Part shown: in pieces, positions 44,521 through 53,012 of the stretch | How positions within the stretch are numbered: position 1 is the stretch's first letter | Layout: every line of letters begins with the position of its first letter | Origin: CAXXIC01 sp964534355 | GTDB lineage: Bacteria; Bacteroidota; Bacteroidia; Bacteroidales; UBA7332 | Assembly (NCBI GenBank): GCA_964534355.1 | Contig: CAZHNZ010000002.1 | Span: 1-64,000, forward strand | Direction of reading: 5' to 3' | Length of the DNA: 64,000 bases | The notes under the pieces: model-generated | The model's database searches: none | Told to the model about the DNA's origin: nothing | The model's input: only the letters and a program-made list of their open reading frames with translations | Program-made: the position numbers and the translations under genes

Positions 44521-47202
44521 ATGAATAAAATTAAACGAGTAGTATTTATTACCTGCCTGATACTTCTATTTTTTGCACCAACAAAATCTTTTGCTATATC
44601 AGCCAATCCCGAACCGATTGAAATAACACAACCAGATGGGACTAAATTAACCGTCGTTCTAAGGGGTGATGAGAATCGTCATTTTTACACAACTCCCGAT
44701 CAATACTGCATAATAAAAGATAGCGAAGGATATTTCACCTATGCTTCAAGAGATAAAAACGGCAATCTCATGCCCGGGAAAATACGTGTAAAAAACAAGG
44801 CAGAACGTACTACTGAAGAGACAAATTATTTACGTCAGATATCAAAAGCTGAACAAACAGACAATGCTACTTTACGAACAATTCGAAATAACGCCTATTC
44901 CGGAAGTTTCGAATCAATGAAAAGCAAAAAAAAAACCAGCCTTAACCTGAGATCGCAATTAGTCGCTACGCCTCGATATCTGGTACTTTTAGTTAATTTT
45001 AAAGATGTATCTTTTGTAAAGACGAATGCTGATTTCAGCAACCAGCTAAACCAAACAGGATATAGCCAAAATGGCGCTACAGGTAGCGTAAAAGACTACT
45101 ATACGGATAATTCGATGGGCAAATTCTCACCTCAATTTGATGTGATAGGCCCAGTTACTCTCGACAACCCAATGGCGTATTATGGCGCTAACAATGACAA
45201 AGACAATGATGTAAAACCACGTGAGATGATATTAGATGCCTGTGCAAAAGCAAAGGCTACATTTGGATCAGCACTCAATTTTTCCGATTACGATTTAGAT
45301 AAGGATGGCAACGTAGATAACGTGTATGTATTTTTTGCTCAATATTCCGAAGCAGCCGGAGGAGCAGACAGCACAATCTGGCCTCATCAATGGTCGGTAC
45401 AGGGTGCCATTGGAACAACAACCTACGACGGTGTAAAATTGGGATCATATGCCTGCTCTTCGGAACTCAAAGGCAACAGTGGTGCGAATATGGATGGTAT
45501 TGGCACCTTTTGCCACGAATTCGGGCATGTATTAGGCCTACCTGATCTTTACGACACCGATTACGATGATAACGGTACCGTTTTTCATCCGGGATCATTC
45601 GACTTAATGGCGTCCGGCAACTACAACAACAGCAGCCGTACGCCTCCTTGTTTATCACTTTTCGAAAGAGAACTATTAGGTTGGGCCTCTTCTACCCTAC
45701 TCGATCGATCCACTTCGGTTGTGAATATGAAACCCATCTCAATTGGCAACAATGGTTACTACTACTCCACAAATCCGACACCAATTATAGCCGAATCACC
45801 TTCGGAATGGTTTTATGTTGAAAACAGACAATATACCGGTTGGGACAAATACTTACCGGCCCACGGGTTGATGATAACACACGTTGATTTTAGCGACGAC
45901 GCAATCAACAAATACTGGACTCAGGGCCTTGCAAATGCATTTGCCATCCATCCATGCTACGATATACTTAGAGCTGATGGTATATCCAGCGTTGAAACCC
46001 GCAGCGAAGATTTGTTTACCGGAAATAACAGAAGTTTTCTAAATGATGACGGGATACCCAATACAATATCCTGGAATGGTTACTCAACACAAAAACCATT
46101 GTCTCAAATCAAAGAGAACATTGATGGAACCATAAATTTTCAGTTTATGGAGTCAACATTTGCCAACGGTGTATATACATTACCCGCAGAATCAATATCT
46201 GCTGTTGGCGCTACATTAAAGGCCTCTGTTATTAAAGGAAATCCGGCTAAAGCAGGTTTCTGCTGGAGTTCAAATCCAATTCCACTGAAAGAGAATAACT
46301 ATTCCTATTCAGCGGTTGCGAATAACACGTTTACTTTAAATATAACCAACCTTGCCTCGGGCTCTGTATTGTACTACAGGTCATTTTGCGAGGATGATAA
46401 AGGCATAATTAATTATGGAAATATTCGTGCCCTAGAAACTGATTGTCTGATAAACAAATACCCATATTCAGAAACGTTCAGCAATTGGAAGGGCTCAAAT
46501 CCGGTTTGCTATAATCTGATTGACAACAACAATGACAATTTAGGCTGGGAAAAGATAAATTACAGCAAAAGCGGAGTTAGCAACACCGGTTTGTATTGCA
46601 ATGGAAATTCAATTATGACATCAAACGATTATATCATCACGCCGCAGTTTGAGATCAATTCCGGCGCAAGCAATGTCAAATTAGATTTTGTGATAGCGCG
46701 GTTTTCTGGAGCGGTTGCCACCCAGATTATTCAGGTACTAATATCAAATACATCGCATGATATTAGCTCTTTTAGTAATCAACTTGCGCAATACACCCTG
46801 AAAAGCGGTATTTCGGGAGGCACATTCAGCGTACCACTACCCACACAATATATCGGGCAAAAAGTATATTTTGCGTTTAAATGTGTTTCGGCAGCCAACA
46901 GCGAAGGGATCCTGTTTGATGATATTTCAATAACGGGAACAAAGCTTTCGACTTCAATTGTTGAAGCCGGGGCAGAGAAGGGTCCACTCGCTTTTTCAGC
47001 AGGAAATGGCATTATTCAAATAAAAGGATTGCCCATTGAGGATTGCACCATTGAGGTAATTGATATCAGCGGAAGAGTATTGAGCCGTTCGGTAAGCTCA
47101 GCGAGTGAGGCAAAAATAAAGATTCAACAAAAAGGCTTGTTAATTGTACGTGTGAATTGTTCGAATGGAAACAAATGGAATTTCAAACTAATAAACAATT
47201 GA
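44521..47202 (+). CDS. Secreted M6-family metalloprotease with type IX-like C-terminus
   Basis: The 893-residue product has a signal peptide (VVFITCLILLFFAPTKSFA), a propeptide of ~130 residues, and an M6 (immune inhibitor A-like) zinc-protease domain. The zinc site is HEFGHVLGLPD with H332, E333, H336 and D342, and the Met-turn is SFDLMASG. Later domains include a fibronectin-like segment (~545-640) and a cleaved-adhesin-like jelly roll (~645-810, SNDYIITPQFEI). The last ~75 residues (IIQIKGLPIEDCTIEVIDISG ... LLIVRVN) resemble a type A T9SS sorting domain. It is likely exported to the surface or medium. A TACCTTTG element at 44377-44384 is a possible -7. Confidence 0.9.
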   Translation: MNKIKRVVFITCLILLFFAPTKSFAISANPEPIEITQPDGTKLTVVLRGDENRHFYTTPDQYCIIKDSEGYFTYASRDKNGNLMPGKIRVKNKAERTTEETNYLRQISKAEQTDNATLRTIRNNAYSGSFESMKSKKKTSLNLRSQLVATPRYLVLLVNFKDVSFVKTNADFSNQLNQTGYSQNGATGSVKDYYTDNSMGKFSPQFDVIGPVTLDNPMAYYGANNDKDNDVKPREMILDACAKAKATFGSALNFSDYDLDKDGNVDNVYVFFAQYSEAAGGADSTIWPHQWSVQGAIGTTTYDGVKLGSYACSSELKGNSGANMDGIGTFCHEFGHVLGLPDLYDTDYDDNGTVFHPGSFDLMASGNYNNSSRTPPCLSLFERELLGWASSTLLDRSTSVVNMKPISIGNNGYYYSTNPTPIIAESPSEWFYVENRQYTGWDKYLPAHGLMITHVDFSDDAINKYWTQGLANAFAIHPCYDILRADGISSVETRSEDLFTGNNRSFLNDDGIPNTISWNGYSTQKPLSQIKENIDGTINFQFMESTFANGVYTLPAESISAVGATLKASVIKGNPAKAGFCWSSNPIPLKENNYSYSAVANNTFTLNITNLASGSVLYYRSFCEDDKGIINYGNIRALETDCLINKYPYSETFSNWKGSNPVCYNLIDNNNDNLGWEKINYSKSGVSNTGLYCNGNSIMTSNDYIITPQFEINSGASNVKLDFVIARFSGAVATQIIQVLISNTSHDISSFSNQLAQYTLKSGISGGTFSVPLPTQYIGQKVYFAFKCVSAANSEGILFDDISITGTKLSTSIVEAGAEKGPLAFSAGNGIIQIKGLPIEDCTIEVIDISGRVLSRSVSSASEAKIKIQQKGLLIVRVNCSNGNKWNFKLINN

Positions 47203-47233
47203 TGCCATTCACCTGAATAAGAAAATAAAAATT

Positions 47234-47271
47234 AATGCCCCGGTAGCCTTTCAGCTATCGGGGCATTTTAT
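47234..47271. terminator. Bidirectional terminator between M6 protease and thioredoxin-fold genes
   Basis: A 14-base arm, AATGCCCCGGTAGC (47234-47247), pairs with GCTATCGGGGCATT (47254-47267), with one G-T pair. T-rich sequence follows on both strands, serving the two convergent genes. Confidence 0.93.
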
Positions 47272-47765
47272 TACTTTACTAAGTTAGCCAACTTGTCGGG
47301 CGTAACATTTTTCGCAACAATGACACCATTTTTGTCTATCAGATAATTGGTAAAACCATCAGATAAATCATAAGTATCAAAGACATCGGAATCTTCTCCC
47401 CCGGTAACAAAAATTTGTGATGAAGGATCCATTCCGTCTGTGCGAACTGTCTCTTCGAAGATCAATTTCTGAGCATCGAATGCCATAGAGATAGTTTGCA
47501 CCTTACCAGCCCAATGCCGGTGAACGGTGTTGTACAAAAGCAGATTACTCATTCGCGATTGGGCATCGTACGTTGCCCAAAACTGAAGCAACAAATACTT
47601 ACCGCGCATACTGCTCAACAACCCTTTTTCTGCGCCATTGCATCTGATTTCCGGTGCTACACTACCAGGCGATAATCCGAAGCCCGGTTTAGCATCTTTA
47701 TCTACATAAGCAGTAGATGGAATGATGATCAACAACAGCAAAAAAATGTTTTTGAAAGAACGCAT
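47271..47765 (-). CDS. Exported thioredoxin-fold protein lacking the CxxC motif
   Basis: The 164-residue product has a signal peptide (MRSFKNIFLLLLIIIPSTAYV). The body follows the TlpA/AhpC pattern: a GSVAPEIRCNG start, then YLLLQFWATYDAQSRMSNLL where relatives have FWATWCGPC, and a C-terminal TNYLIDKNGVIVAKNV. The two catalytic cysteines are replaced by Asp and Ser, and only one cysteine (C43 region, RCNGAE) remains, so thiol-disulfide exchange by the usual route is not possible. A binding or chaperone role is more likely. The gene is monocistronic. Confidence 0.8.
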   Translation of the reverse strand: MRSFKNIFLLLLIIIPSTAYVDKDAKPGFGLSPGSVAPEIRCNGAEKGLLSSMRGKYLLLQFWATYDAQSRMSNLLLYNTVHRHWAGKVQTISMAFDAQKLIFEETVRTDGMDPSSQIFVTGGEDSDVFDTYDLSDGFTNYLIDKNGVIVAKNVTPDKLANLVK

Positions 47766-47897
47766 AATCTTTGGTTTTTGGTTTACACTAAACCCGACAA
47801 AAAAGCAACGCTTTTAGAACCGGGCCCCACAGATTTTCTGTGGTAATAGATGATAATTTGCTCAAAAAGAGCTCTTTCTCATTTTATCAACCGAACA

Positions 47898-47930
47898 CAA
47901 ATATATAAACAATTGTCTCAAAAAACCAAA
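47898..47930 (-). promoter_or_regulatory. Predicted promoter of the thioredoxin-fold gene
   Basis: On the minus strand TATATTTG (47905-47898) fits the -7 consensus, and TTTG (47930-47927) lies 21 bases upstream. The leader would be about 125 bases and includes a 7-bp hairpin, CCACAGA/TCTGTGG, at 47827-47843. Confidence 0.5.
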
Positions 47931-48008
47931 CAATACTCTTTTTTTATGGCTAATCGAGCTCTTTTTAACTCTTTTGGCCCCGAAACGCCCCTTATATTTT
48001 AACTCTTA

Positions 48009-48308
48009 TTAAATAAAATAGTCCACACACGCCCTGGATTCGCGCACCTCGGCAATTTGTTTGGCAACCGCTACGTGCGCCGGATGTTTAGCATAAATAT
48101 CCACATCTTCGAGCGAATCAAATTCAGAAACCAATACAAAATCGAATGCTTCGGCCGGATTCATATTGATTCCAACTTCCATGCTTTTCAGCACCTCTAT
48201 TTTACCCATCAATCCTTCGAGAAGGTGTTTGAACTCGACCAGCTTGGCCATTTTCTCCGTTTGGTGTTCATACTCTTTGAGTTTGAACATAACAATGTGT
48301 CTTACCAT
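48009..48308 (-). CDS. Dabb (stress-responsive alpha-beta barrel) protein
   Basis: The 99-residue protein begins MVRHIVMFKLKEYEH and has the Dabb pattern: VEFKHLLEGLMGKIEVLKSMEVGINM, then FDFVLVSEFDSLEDVDIYAKHPAHV. These ferredoxin-like-fold proteins usually form dimeric barrels; some are small enzymes or binding proteins, most are uncharacterised. It is the last gene of an operon after the ACT and PaaK genes, 12 bases from the former, so it may act in the same aryl-acid metabolism. Confidence 0.9.
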   Translation of the reverse strand: MVRHIVMFKLKEYEHQTEKMAKLVEFKHLLEGLMGKIEVLKSMEVGINMNPAEAFDFVLVSEFDSLEDVDIYAKHPAHVAVAKQIAEVRESRACVDYFI

Positions 48309-48320
48309 AATTAAATTGTT

Positions 48321-48749
48321 TTATAAACTATACAGCACATCAGCCGCAATTAGTTCCAGTTTATGATTTTGTAAAATATCAATGGCGCCATTGATATCTG
48401 TGGGACGCACAATAATACGAGCTTCGCCGTTTCCCGACGAAAAAGCATACATATAATCAATAGCAACGCCATTAGCCGACATAATTTCGAGAGCTTTGGC
48501 CAATCCTCCGGCTACATCCGGACAACTCAAACAGATAACCTCGGTAATACTGACTGCAAATTTATTCTCTTTGAGAACAATCAATGCCTTTTCCGGATCC
48601 GAAACGATAACCCTTAAAATGCCAAAATCTGCATTTTCGGCCATCGTAAATGCCGAAAGATTAATACCGGAACTTCCCATTATCTGAGCCACCTCATTGA
48701 GGCGACCCGATTGATTTTCCAAAAATATGGATATTTGTTTTATTTTCAT
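48321..48749 (-). CDS. Tandem ACT-domain protein
   Basis: The 142-residue protein consists of two ACT domains (KQISIFLENQSGRLNEVAQIMGSSGINLSAF and a second from EVICLSCPDVAGGLAKALEIMSANGVAIDYM). ACT domains bind amino acids and regulate enzymes. This stand-alone type is regularly encoded beside phenylacetate-CoA ligase in anaerobic Bacteroidota and Firmicutes, as here (49 bases downstream), so it probably senses an aromatic amino acid or its product and adjusts the ligase or related enzymes. That role is inferred from context. Confidence 0.9.
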   Translation of the reverse strand: MKIKQISIFLENQSGRLNEVAQIMGSSGINLSAFTMAENADFGILRVIVSDPEKALIVLKENKFAVSITEVICLSCPDVAGGLAKALEIMSANGVAIDYMYAFSSGNGEARIIVRPTDINGAIDILQNHKLELIAADVLYSL

Positions 48750-48798
48750 GGTTCAATTATTTACATAATATACTAATATTCAATTCAATAAAATAGAC

Positions 48799-50100
48799 CT
48801 ATACTAATTTACGGTTGTCAAACACCCGTTTAGCTTTTCCCTGACTACGTTCTATGCTTCTCGGCTCCACCAGTTTGACATCGCAGGCAATACCCAAAAC
48901 ACTTTGTAAACGATGAGATATTTTCTTCTTTAATTCGAGCATAGCCGTTATCTCATCCGAATAAAACTCTTCACGAACCTCCACATGCACCTGCATCACA
49001 TCGAGATTGTTGTGTCTGTCAACAAAAATCAGATAGTGAGGTTCAAACTCATCCAACTCCAGAATTACGCTCTCAATTTGAGACGGAAAAACATTTACTC
49101 CGCGAATAATCAACATGTCATCGCTTCGTCCGGTAATTCGGGTCATACGGACAGATGTACGTCCGCATTCGCATTTTTCGTAAATCAATGAACACAAATC
49201 TTTGGTGCGATAGCGCAGCAAGGGTAGTCCTTCTTTGGTAATAGTGGTAAATACGAGTTCCCCTACTTCGCCGGGCTCACAAGGCTGCAATGTTTCAGGG
49301 TTAATGATTTCTGGAAAGAAATGATCTTCGCAAATGTGCGAGCCATTCTGACATTCGCACTCGTACGCCACACCCGGACCAATTACCTCGCTCAGCCCAT
49401 AGATGTCGAATGCCTTTATTGCGAGTTTTGATTCAATCTCTTTACGCATACTTTCGGTCCACGGTTCGGCACCAAAAACGCCAACCTTTAACTTAAACTC
49501 TTCCCGCGGAATACCCGAATCTTTAATTGCCTCAGCCAAATAAAGCGCATACGAAGGAGTACAAGCCAATGCTGTACTACCAAAATCGTGCATCAACTGA
49601 ATCTGTTTGGGGGTATTCCCACTCGACATCGGGATAACAGTTCCACCCAATCTCTCTACACCGTTGTGCAGCCCAAGACCACCGGTAAACAGACCATATC
49701 CGTAGGCAACCTGAAAAATATCGTGTTTATCCAAACCGTAAGCAGCCAGACAACGGGCTACTACCTCCGACCACATGGTGAGGTCTTTGCGGGTATAGCC
49801 AACAACAGTTGGTTGCCCGGTAGTACCCGATGAGGCGTGCAATCTGACAATTTCGGACATCGGTACAGCAAATAGATCAAACGGATAGTTATCTCTCAAA
49901 TCCTGTTTTATGGTAAAAGGTAATTTTACAATATCGTCGATAGAGTTTATATCATCGGGTGTTAAGCCCATTTCCTGCATTTTTCGGCGATAAAAAGGCG
50001 TATTGTGGTAAACATGTTCCACAGTGTGTTTCAGACGGAGACCCTGCAATTGTTTCAGTTCCTCACGGCTCATGGTTTCAATAGTTTCGTTCCAAATCAT
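48799..50100 (-). CDS. paaK: Phenylacetate--CoA ligase
   Basis: About 433 residues beginning MIWNETIETMSREELKQLQG, a typical start for the family; the frame runs 63 codons further upstream but that stretch is low-complexity Phe/Leu-rich sequence. AMP-binding motifs include LHASSGTTGQPTVVGYTRKD (phosphate loop), IYGLSEVIGPGVAYEC and YRTKDLCSL, and the C-terminal AMP-binding_C2 domain ends in SQGKAKRVFDNRKLV. A zinc-like cysteine set (YECECQNGSHICEDH, EKCECG) is present. It activates phenylacetate or related aryl acids to CoA thioesters. In fermenters without a paa ring-cleavage pathway the enzyme is usually linked to aromatic amino-acid synthesis or breakdown through aryl-acetyl-CoA. It is the first gene of the operon. 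Confidence 0.93.
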   Translation of the reverse strand: MIWNETIETMSREELKQLQGLRLKHTVEHVYHNTPFYRRKMQEMGLTPDDINSIDDIVKLPFTIKQDLRDNYPFDLFAVPMSEIVRLHASSGTTGQPTVVGYTRKDLTMWSEVVARCLAAYGLDKHDIFQVAYGYGLFTGGLGLHNGVERLGGTVIPMSSGNTPKQIQLMHDFGSTALACTPSYALYLAEAIKDSGIPREEFKLKVGVFGAEPWTESMRKEIESKLAIKAFDIYGLSEVIGPGVAYECECQNGSHICEDHFFPEIINPETLQPCEPGEVGELVFTTITKEGLPLLRYRTKDLCSLIYEKCECGRTSVRMTRITGRSDDMLIIRGVNVFPSQIESVILELDEFEPHYLIFVDRHNNLDVMQVHVEVREEFYSDEITAMLELKKKISHRLQSVLGIACDVKLVEPRSIERSQGKAKRVFDNRKLV

Positions 50101-50415
50101 GTGTATTAGATTGTTTTTCGTTATTTTTTTATTTATTCCATAATGAGATGCAAAACAACAAAAAAAAGTTGAAATGAGAAAGCTTTTAAAAAGAATTGTA
50201 CATAATATGTTTCGGGGACGAAAGACAAACAAAAAGGAAAAGGATAAAACGCAAAACAGACAAACCGAAAAATGAAAAGAATCAGACAAATAAAATACAA
50301 CAAAGAATTGTTTAAAATATGCATTGATAATTCAGAAAAAATGCGTAATATTGTGGCTATAAACCGATGAAACGAACAAAAATAATTAATAAATAAATCA
50401 AATAACTGACTAGCT
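50101..50415. other. Divergent intergenic region between paaK and apt
   Basis: AT- and A-rich plus strand with no gene-like ORF; the minus-strand frame continuing from paaK is a low-complexity artefact. A TTGTTTTG stretch on the minus strand (50158-50151) is a poor -7 candidate for paaK. I see no riboswitch-like or tRNA-like structure. Confidence 0.4.
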
Positions 50416-50940
50416 ATGAATGAATTGAAGAAAAAGATCAGATCCATTCCCAATTTCCCTATTCAGAATATTACATTCAGAGATATAACTACCCTGATGC
50501 AGGACGGAGAGTCTTTTACCAAAGCCTGCGATCTGTTTTACGAACGATATAAAGACAAATCGATAGATAAAATAGTAGGAATTGACGCCCGCGGATTTGT
50601 GTTTGGTGCTGTGTTGGCGTATAAACTTGGTGTGGGATTTGTGCCGGTACGAAAAAAAGGCAAACTACCCTTTGAAACAATCAGCGAGAAATACGACCTG
50701 GAATATGGAACATCGGAAGTAGAAATACACAACGATGCCATACTAAAAGGAGAAAAAATAGTGGTGATTGACGATCTGATAGCCACCGGAGGAACCATTG
50801 CTGCCGCTGTGAAATTAGTGGAAAAACTGGGTGGGAAAGTAGTAGAATGTGCTTTTCTTGTCGAACTACCCGACCTGAAAGGCAGAGATGCCATTAAGGA
50901 TCATGATGTATTTTCGGCATTTACTTTTGACGGAGAGTAA
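50416..50940 (+). CDS. apt: Adenine phosphoribosyltransferase
   Basis: The 174-residue enzyme starts MNELKKKIRSIPNFPIQNITFRD and carries the PRPP-binding motif VVIDDLIATGGTIAAA, plus ARGFVFGAVLAYKLGVGFVPVRKKGKLP, typical of Apt. It makes AMP from adenine and PRPP in purine salvage. It is followed 23 bases later by a Tsx-like outer-membrane protein gene, which suggests a salvage and uptake pair. Confidence 0.96.
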   Translation: MNELKKKIRSIPNFPIQNITFRDITTLMQDGESFTKACDLFYERYKDKSIDKIVGIDARGFVFGAVLAYKLGVGFVPVRKKGKLPFETISEKYDLEYGTSEVEIHNDAILKGEKIVVIDDLIATGGTIAAAVKLVEKLGGKVVECAFLVELPDLKGRDAIKDHDVFSAFTFDGE

Positions 50941-50963
50941 TAGTTTCAACAAATAACACAGCT

Positions 50964-51668
50964 ATGAAGATATCCTTAATTGCCTTACTGACTGCTATTT
51001 GCTCAATAATTCAGGCACAGACACTGCAATTGCATTATGATTTTCGCAACAGTTTTGACTCAAAAAATAATGCAAGAAATTATCCTTCGGCCGCATTTGA
51101 GATGAGCAGAACAGACAGAATTGGCCACTGGAAGATGAAAACCGATCTGGATTTGAGCGATAAAAACGGGAATATAGGTGGCATCTACACCGAAATATCA
51201 AGGACTGTACAAATAAGCGACATCCCGTTGCAGTTGCATGCAGAGTATAATGGCGGTGCCGGCTACGAAATTTACCCCAATAAACTGGTAAAAAATGCCT
51301 ATATCGGTGGGTTCGAATATCCATTTCAGATTGGCAAACTAGATTTCAACACCTATATCGCATACCGATACAACAACTTTACCCGTGGGAGCCACGATGT
51401 ACAATGGAGCTGCAACTGGGATGGAAAAATTATTTTTGGCATGTTTTCGTTTAGTGGTTTCATAGATATATGGTCGAGAAATCAGCTGGAAAACAGCGAT
51501 TCAAAAGGCAAGCGACTTGTACTTTGGTCAGAACCTCAAATCTGGTTGAATCTGGCACATGATAAATTTGGCATTGGATCTGAAATGGAGATTTCTGCTA
51601 ATTTGTATGAAGGGATAAGTGGCATACACGCCTACCCGACCCTGGGTATTCGGTATAAATTCAATTAA
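50964..51668 (+). CDS. DUF5020 / Tsx-like outer-membrane protein
   Basis: The 234-residue product has a signal peptide (MKISLIALLTAICSIIQAQ) and a strand-rich mature part (LQLHYDFRNSFD, GGIYTEISRTVQI, YIAYRYNNFTRGSHDVQWS) ending in YPTLGIRYKFN, as in the DUF5020 family and distantly in the nucleoside channel Tsx. Twelve-strand barrel size fits. The position directly after apt in the same operon supports a role in passing nucleosides or purines through the outer membrane, but this is inference. Confidence 0.78.
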   Translation: MKISLIALLTAICSIIQAQTLQLHYDFRNSFDSKNNARNYPSAAFEMSRTDRIGHWKMKTDLDLSDKNGNIGGIYTEISRTVQISDIPLQLHAEYNGGAGYEIYPNKLVKNAYIGGFEYPFQIGKLDFNTYIAYRYNNFTRGSHDVQWSCNWDGKIIFGMFSFSGFIDIWSRNQLENSDSKGKRLVLWSEPQIWLNLAHDKFGIGSEMEISANLYEGISGIHAYPTLGIRYKFN

Positions 51669-51759
51669 ATGATTTTTTTATAGTTTCATAATACAAGCGA
51701 TCAAACATTTTAGACAGACGGATTGTTTTAAAATGTGTTTAACAGATATAGATTTGAAT

Positions 51760-52164
51760 ATGAAAATAGAGTACAAAGAGACAAAAGATTTCGATGCAAA
51801 AGCATTACAGGAACTTTTTTTGTCGGTGTCGTGGAGTTCGGGGAATTATCCGGAACAGCTGAAAATAGCGATGAGCAATTCTCACCGTGTTTATAGTGCC
51901 TGGGATGGTGATAAGTTGGTAGGATTGATGAATTCGCTTTCGGACGGGATAATGACGGCCTATTTTCATTACCTGCTTGTGCATCCGGAGTACCATAAGC
52001 TTGGCATTGGCAGAGAATTGGTGAGACAAATGCTGGAAGAGTACAAAGAATATGCCCGAAAGGTGTTGATAGCCTACGACAATGAACTGGAATTCTATAA
52101 ACAGTGCGGTTTTGAAGCTGGTGAAGGTAAAACACCCATGTTTGTAACCTATCTGACTACCTGA
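51760..52164 (+). CDS. GNAT-family N-acetyltransferase
   Basis: The 134-residue protein has the GNAT core: MIEYKET-like first strand (MKIEYKETKDFDAKALQE), LVHPEYHKLGIGRELVRQML with the acetyl-CoA phosphate loop (LGIGRELV, of the Q/RxxGxG/A type), and a late VLIAYDNELEFYKQCGFEAG. It transfers an acetyl group from acetyl-CoA to an unknown amine. I use the second in-frame ATG; the first (51733) adds MCLTDIDLN, which is not family-like. It is monocistronic as far as can be seen. Confidence 0.88.
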   Translation: MKIEYKETKDFDAKALQELFLSVSWSSGNYPEQLKIAMSNSHRVYSAWDGDKLVGLMNSLSDGIMTAYFHYLLVHPEYHKLGIGRELVRQMLEEYKEYARKVLIAYDNELEFYKQCGFEAGEGKTPMFVTYLTT

Positions 52165-52307
52165 AAAGCCACTGTTGGAATAAACAATGAGTGGTAGGTT
52201 TGGTCAGAAAAATGTTAAAATAGAGCTGTTTAGCCCTTTAAAATGGCAAAATAGAGATGAAATGAAAAAAAAGTGCCGTTTGAAGCAAAAAAGAAACCTT
52301 AATATTA

Positions 52308-52337
52308 TTTGATGTTAATAATATTTGTTTATCTTTG
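52308..52337 (+). promoter_or_regulatory. Promoter of the cold-shock gene (near-consensus)
   Basis: TTTG (52308-52311) and TATCTTTG (52330-52337) are separated by 18 bases, close to the Bacteroidota consensus TTTG-N19-TAnnTTTG. Transcription would start near 52343, giving a leader of about 200 bases. Confidence 0.85.
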
Positions 52338-52342
52338 TGCAC

Positions 52343-52544
52343 TTCTTCACCGAAGAATAATGATTTAGCAACGAGTGTATTTCATTTTTGTTTTACAAGT
52401 CACACTAAACTTTACCTCTTCGCTATGGAATGTTGACGAATTTAGTCGTTAGCGAAAAGAATATTGATGCAATCAGTTAACACCCTCTTTATTGATTGCA
52501 TTATTTTAATAAAAAGAGGGAAATAAAAAAAAACAAAAAACAAA
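52343..52544 (+). promoter_or_regulatory. Long structured 5' leader of the cold-shock gene
   Basis: Several stems can form. A 5'-end hairpin has TTCTTC (52343-52348) with GAAGAA (52352-52357). A longer one has CTCTTCGCTA (52416-52425) with TAGCGAAAAG (52450-52459, one mismatch) and an inner ACGA/TCGT pair. Then come two interleaved stems: ATGCAATCA (52467-52475) with TGATTGCAT (52493-52501), and CCCTCTTT (52483-52490) with AAAGAGGG (52513-52520). The last two cross, so they form a pseudoknot or compete. An A-rich unstructured tract leads to the ATG. This recalls the long thermosensing leader of enterobacterial cspA, but there is no sequence kinship that I can claim. Confidence 0.65.
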
Positions 52545-52736
52545 ATGGAAAAAGGAGTTGTTAAGTTCTTCAATGAGACAAAAGGATTTGGATTTATCAA
52601 AGTAGATGGATCTGGCGAAGAGGTATTTGTACACGTTACAGGCCTGAAAGAAAAAATCCGCGAAAACGATATCGTGGTATTCGATATCCAACAAGGTAAA
52701 AAAGGTCCTAACGCTGTAAACGTTCAATTGGCATAA
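52545..52736 (+). CDS. Cold-shock protein (CspA family)
   Basis: The 63-residue protein is a single cold-shock domain with both RNA-binding motifs: RNP1-like KGFGFIKV and RNP2-like EVFVHVTGL, starting MEKGVVKFFNETKG. It binds single-stranded RNA or DNA, acting as an RNA chaperone. It is monocistronic, with its own near-consensus promoter, a 200-base leader and a strong terminator. Codons are those of highly expressed genes. Confidence 0.95.
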   Translation: MEKGVVKFFNETKGFGFIKVDGSGEEVFVHVTGLKEKIRENDIVVFDIQQGKKGPNAVNVQLA

Positions 52737-52767
52737 TCTGCTGATCAGATATACAGTTAAAAGATTG

Positions 52768-52810
52768 ATTACCCCGTTCAGATTTAATTCTGTTCGGGGT
52801 AATTTTTTTT
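52768..52810 (+). terminator. Strong intrinsic terminator after the cold-shock gene
   Basis: A 9-bp stem, ATTACCCCG (52768-52776) with CGGGGTAAT (52795-52803), an inner CAGA/TCTG pair, and a run of eight T (52803-52810). Confidence 0.96.
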
Positions 52811-52983
52811 GGTACCTGCGAAATAGATAGTAGAGATAATTGAGTTGTTGAATTTCTATTCTTTTATTTGAAAATAATTTGGGGCTATTCCTCTGAATCA
52901 GTCGTAATGTGGTTTGAGAATATATTGGGTGTTACTTTTGAAAAAAAAGCAAGAACGGAAAAGTCCGGATAAAAACACCGTAT

Positions 52984-52991
52984 TATCTTTG
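52984..52991 (+). promoter_or_regulatory. -7 element (TATCTTTG) of the AraC/GyrI gene
   Basis: Perfect TAnnTTTG, 21 bases before the ATG at 53013. It lies inside the open frame extended upstream (52914), so it argues for the later start. No TTTG is at the usual -33 distance. Confidence 0.55.
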
Positions 52992-53012
52992 TATCGACAA
53001 ATAAAAAAAGAG

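Noticed and set aside
50101..50289. N-terminal extension of PaaK
   Set aside because: The 63 extra codons are Phe/Leu-rich low-complexity sequence and known family members start at MIWNETIETMSRE-like sequence.
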